Shown piece by piece: positions 63,286 to 64,000 of a stretch of DNA of 64,000 nt. Location: the NCBI GenBank assembly GCA_041397525.1, contig JAWKWL010000005.1, forward strand, positions 248,001 to 312,000. The letters are read 5' to 3'. The DNA is from BOKV01 sp041397525. GTDB lineage: Bacteria; Pseudomonadota; Alphaproteobacteria; Rhizobiales; Rhizobiaceae. Positions within the stretch are counted from its first letter, which is position 1, and every line of letters begins with the position of its first letter. The notes beneath the pieces were generated by a model. It was not told where the DNA came from. It ran no database searches and saw nothing but the letters and a program-made list of their open reading frames with translations. A program made the translations under genes and the position numbers.

Positions 63286-63385
63286 CCAGACCTTAACGAG
63301 AGGCTGTTTTTCGGCGAATCGTGTTAGCCTCGCCAAACGCCATCGAGTGCGCCTGTGCCTTGCAGAGATTTCGGGAGCGTGAAGC

Positions 63386-64000
63386 TTGAACAAGAGTCCA
63401 GACGCATTCAGGACCATCAGTGAGGTTGCAGAAGACCTCGATCTGCCGCAGCACGTGTTGCGGTTCTGGGAAACCCGTTTCAACCAGATCAAGCCTCTCA
63501 AGCGCGGCGGCGGTCGCAGATATTACCGTCCCGAGGATGTTGATCTCCTCAAGGGTATCAAGAAGCTGCTCTATGACGAGGGCTATACGATCCGCGGTTT
63601 GCAGCGAATTCTCAAGGAACAAGGCAACCGCTTCGTGGTTTCCGTTGGAAGTGGGGAAATTGAGGCAGGCGCAGAAGTTGCGGAACTTCCGCCGACCACT
63701 GCCATCGGCGTTGTGCGCAGCGGTGAGGCAGGCGACCAGTTCGAGGTTGAACTGGAAGCCGGGACTGAAGCTGAGGCCGAGGATACCCCGCGCGGACCAG
63801 GACGCAAGGCTGTCCCCGTGCACGAAGTCATGGGCGGCCAGGAAAAATCCCGCGGCATTTTCGGCCGCCTGATCAGCCGTGAAAACAACCTGCCCCCGAT
63901 AGAGGGCGGTAGCGAGCTCAATGCCGAGGACCGGCGCAACCTGCAGGCCACACTCTACGAACTGCTCGAATGCAAGCGCCTGCTCGACCAGGTTCGCGGC
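63386..64000 (+). CDS. MerR-family transcriptional regulator (partial)
   Basis: A MerR-type regulator cut off by the window end; 205 codons are present. The start is TTG at 63386 with GGGAG 8 bases upstream. The HTH reads FRTISEVAEDLDLPQHVLRFWETRFNQIKPLKRGGGRRYYRPEDVDLL (in parts), followed by a long variable Glu/Ala-rich region and a predicted helix. This is the conserved gene next to ihfA in Hyphomicrobiales. Confidence 0.92.
   Translation, partial: MNKSPDAFRTISEVAEDLDLPQHVLRFWETRFNQIKPLKRGGGRRYYRPEDVDLLKGIKKLLYDEGYTIRGLQRILKEQGNRFVVSVGSGEIEAGAEVAELPPTTAIGVVRSGEAGDQFEVELEAGTEAEAEDTPRGPGRKAVPVHEVMGGQEKSRGIFGRLISRENNLPPIEGGSELNAEDRRNLQATLYELLECKRLLDQVRG

Noticed and set aside
1..64000. tRNA, rRNA, CRISPR arrays and insertion sequences
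   Set aside because: I looked for T-loop GGTTCGAATCC-type cores, regularly spaced repeats and transposase motifs on both strands and found none that hold up.

Overview
The window is a piece of an alphaproteobacterial chromosome, almost certainly of the order Hyphomicrobiales (rhizobia/Phyllobacteriaceae-like relatives). I infer this from GC-rich coding sequence and from gene orders I know from that group: SDR-uvrC-pgsA-moaD-moaE, purM-purN with a divergent AI-2E family permease and hdaA, ppk-ppx-rnd, hemB next to ldtR and an L,D-transpeptidase, glyA-nrdR-ribD-ribE-ribH-nusB-thiL, and bamE/CBP3/DUF177/plsX/fabH/ihfA/merR. No rRNA, tRNA, CRISPR array or insertion sequence was found.

Layout. 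0.2-1.8 kb: two secreted proteins, one with a VHL-like beta domain. 1.8-7.5 kb (minus strand): antiporter, SDR, uvrC, pgsA, moaD, moaE. 7.8-9.8 kb: a small outer-membrane porin and two minus-strand hypotheticals. 9.9-19.7 kb: purine synthesis and rlmJ, AI-2E permease, hdaA, polyphosphate metabolism, RNase D. 19.9-21.7 kb: aspS, with a frameshift. 21.8-33.0 kb: two TadG-like beta-helix proteins, each with a CtrA-type box, flank a TetR-controlled VOC/SRPBCC/GyrI operon, a hydrolase-MFS pair and parC. 33-46.8 kb: accessory enzymes, an orphan Pycsar-effector-like membrane protein, bpt, an SLC13 permease, hemB, ldtR with its L,D-transpeptidase, and an oxidoreductase/LysR pair. 46.9-52.3 kb: glyA, nrdR, a small membrane protein and ribD, all carrying frame-breaking indels. 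An intact AT-richer reverse transcriptase gene sits in the middle of them. 52.3-64 kb: riboflavin, NusB and thiamine genes, H+-pyrophosphatase, BamE, the CBP3 chaperone, DUF177, phospholipid and fatty-acid initiation, IHF-alpha, and a MerR regulator cut by the window end.

The most interesting element is the reverse transcriptase at 48885-50513. It has the RT core with an HVDD active site, a helical C-terminal region and an Asp/Tyr-rich tail encoded by a nonamer tandem repeat. This layout resembles the UG/Abi (DRT) defence RTs more than retrons, DGRs or group II introns. It interrupts an otherwise conserved housekeeping gene order. The indels in the flanking genes, mostly single-base changes in short homopolymers, look more like consensus-sequence errors than true gene decay.
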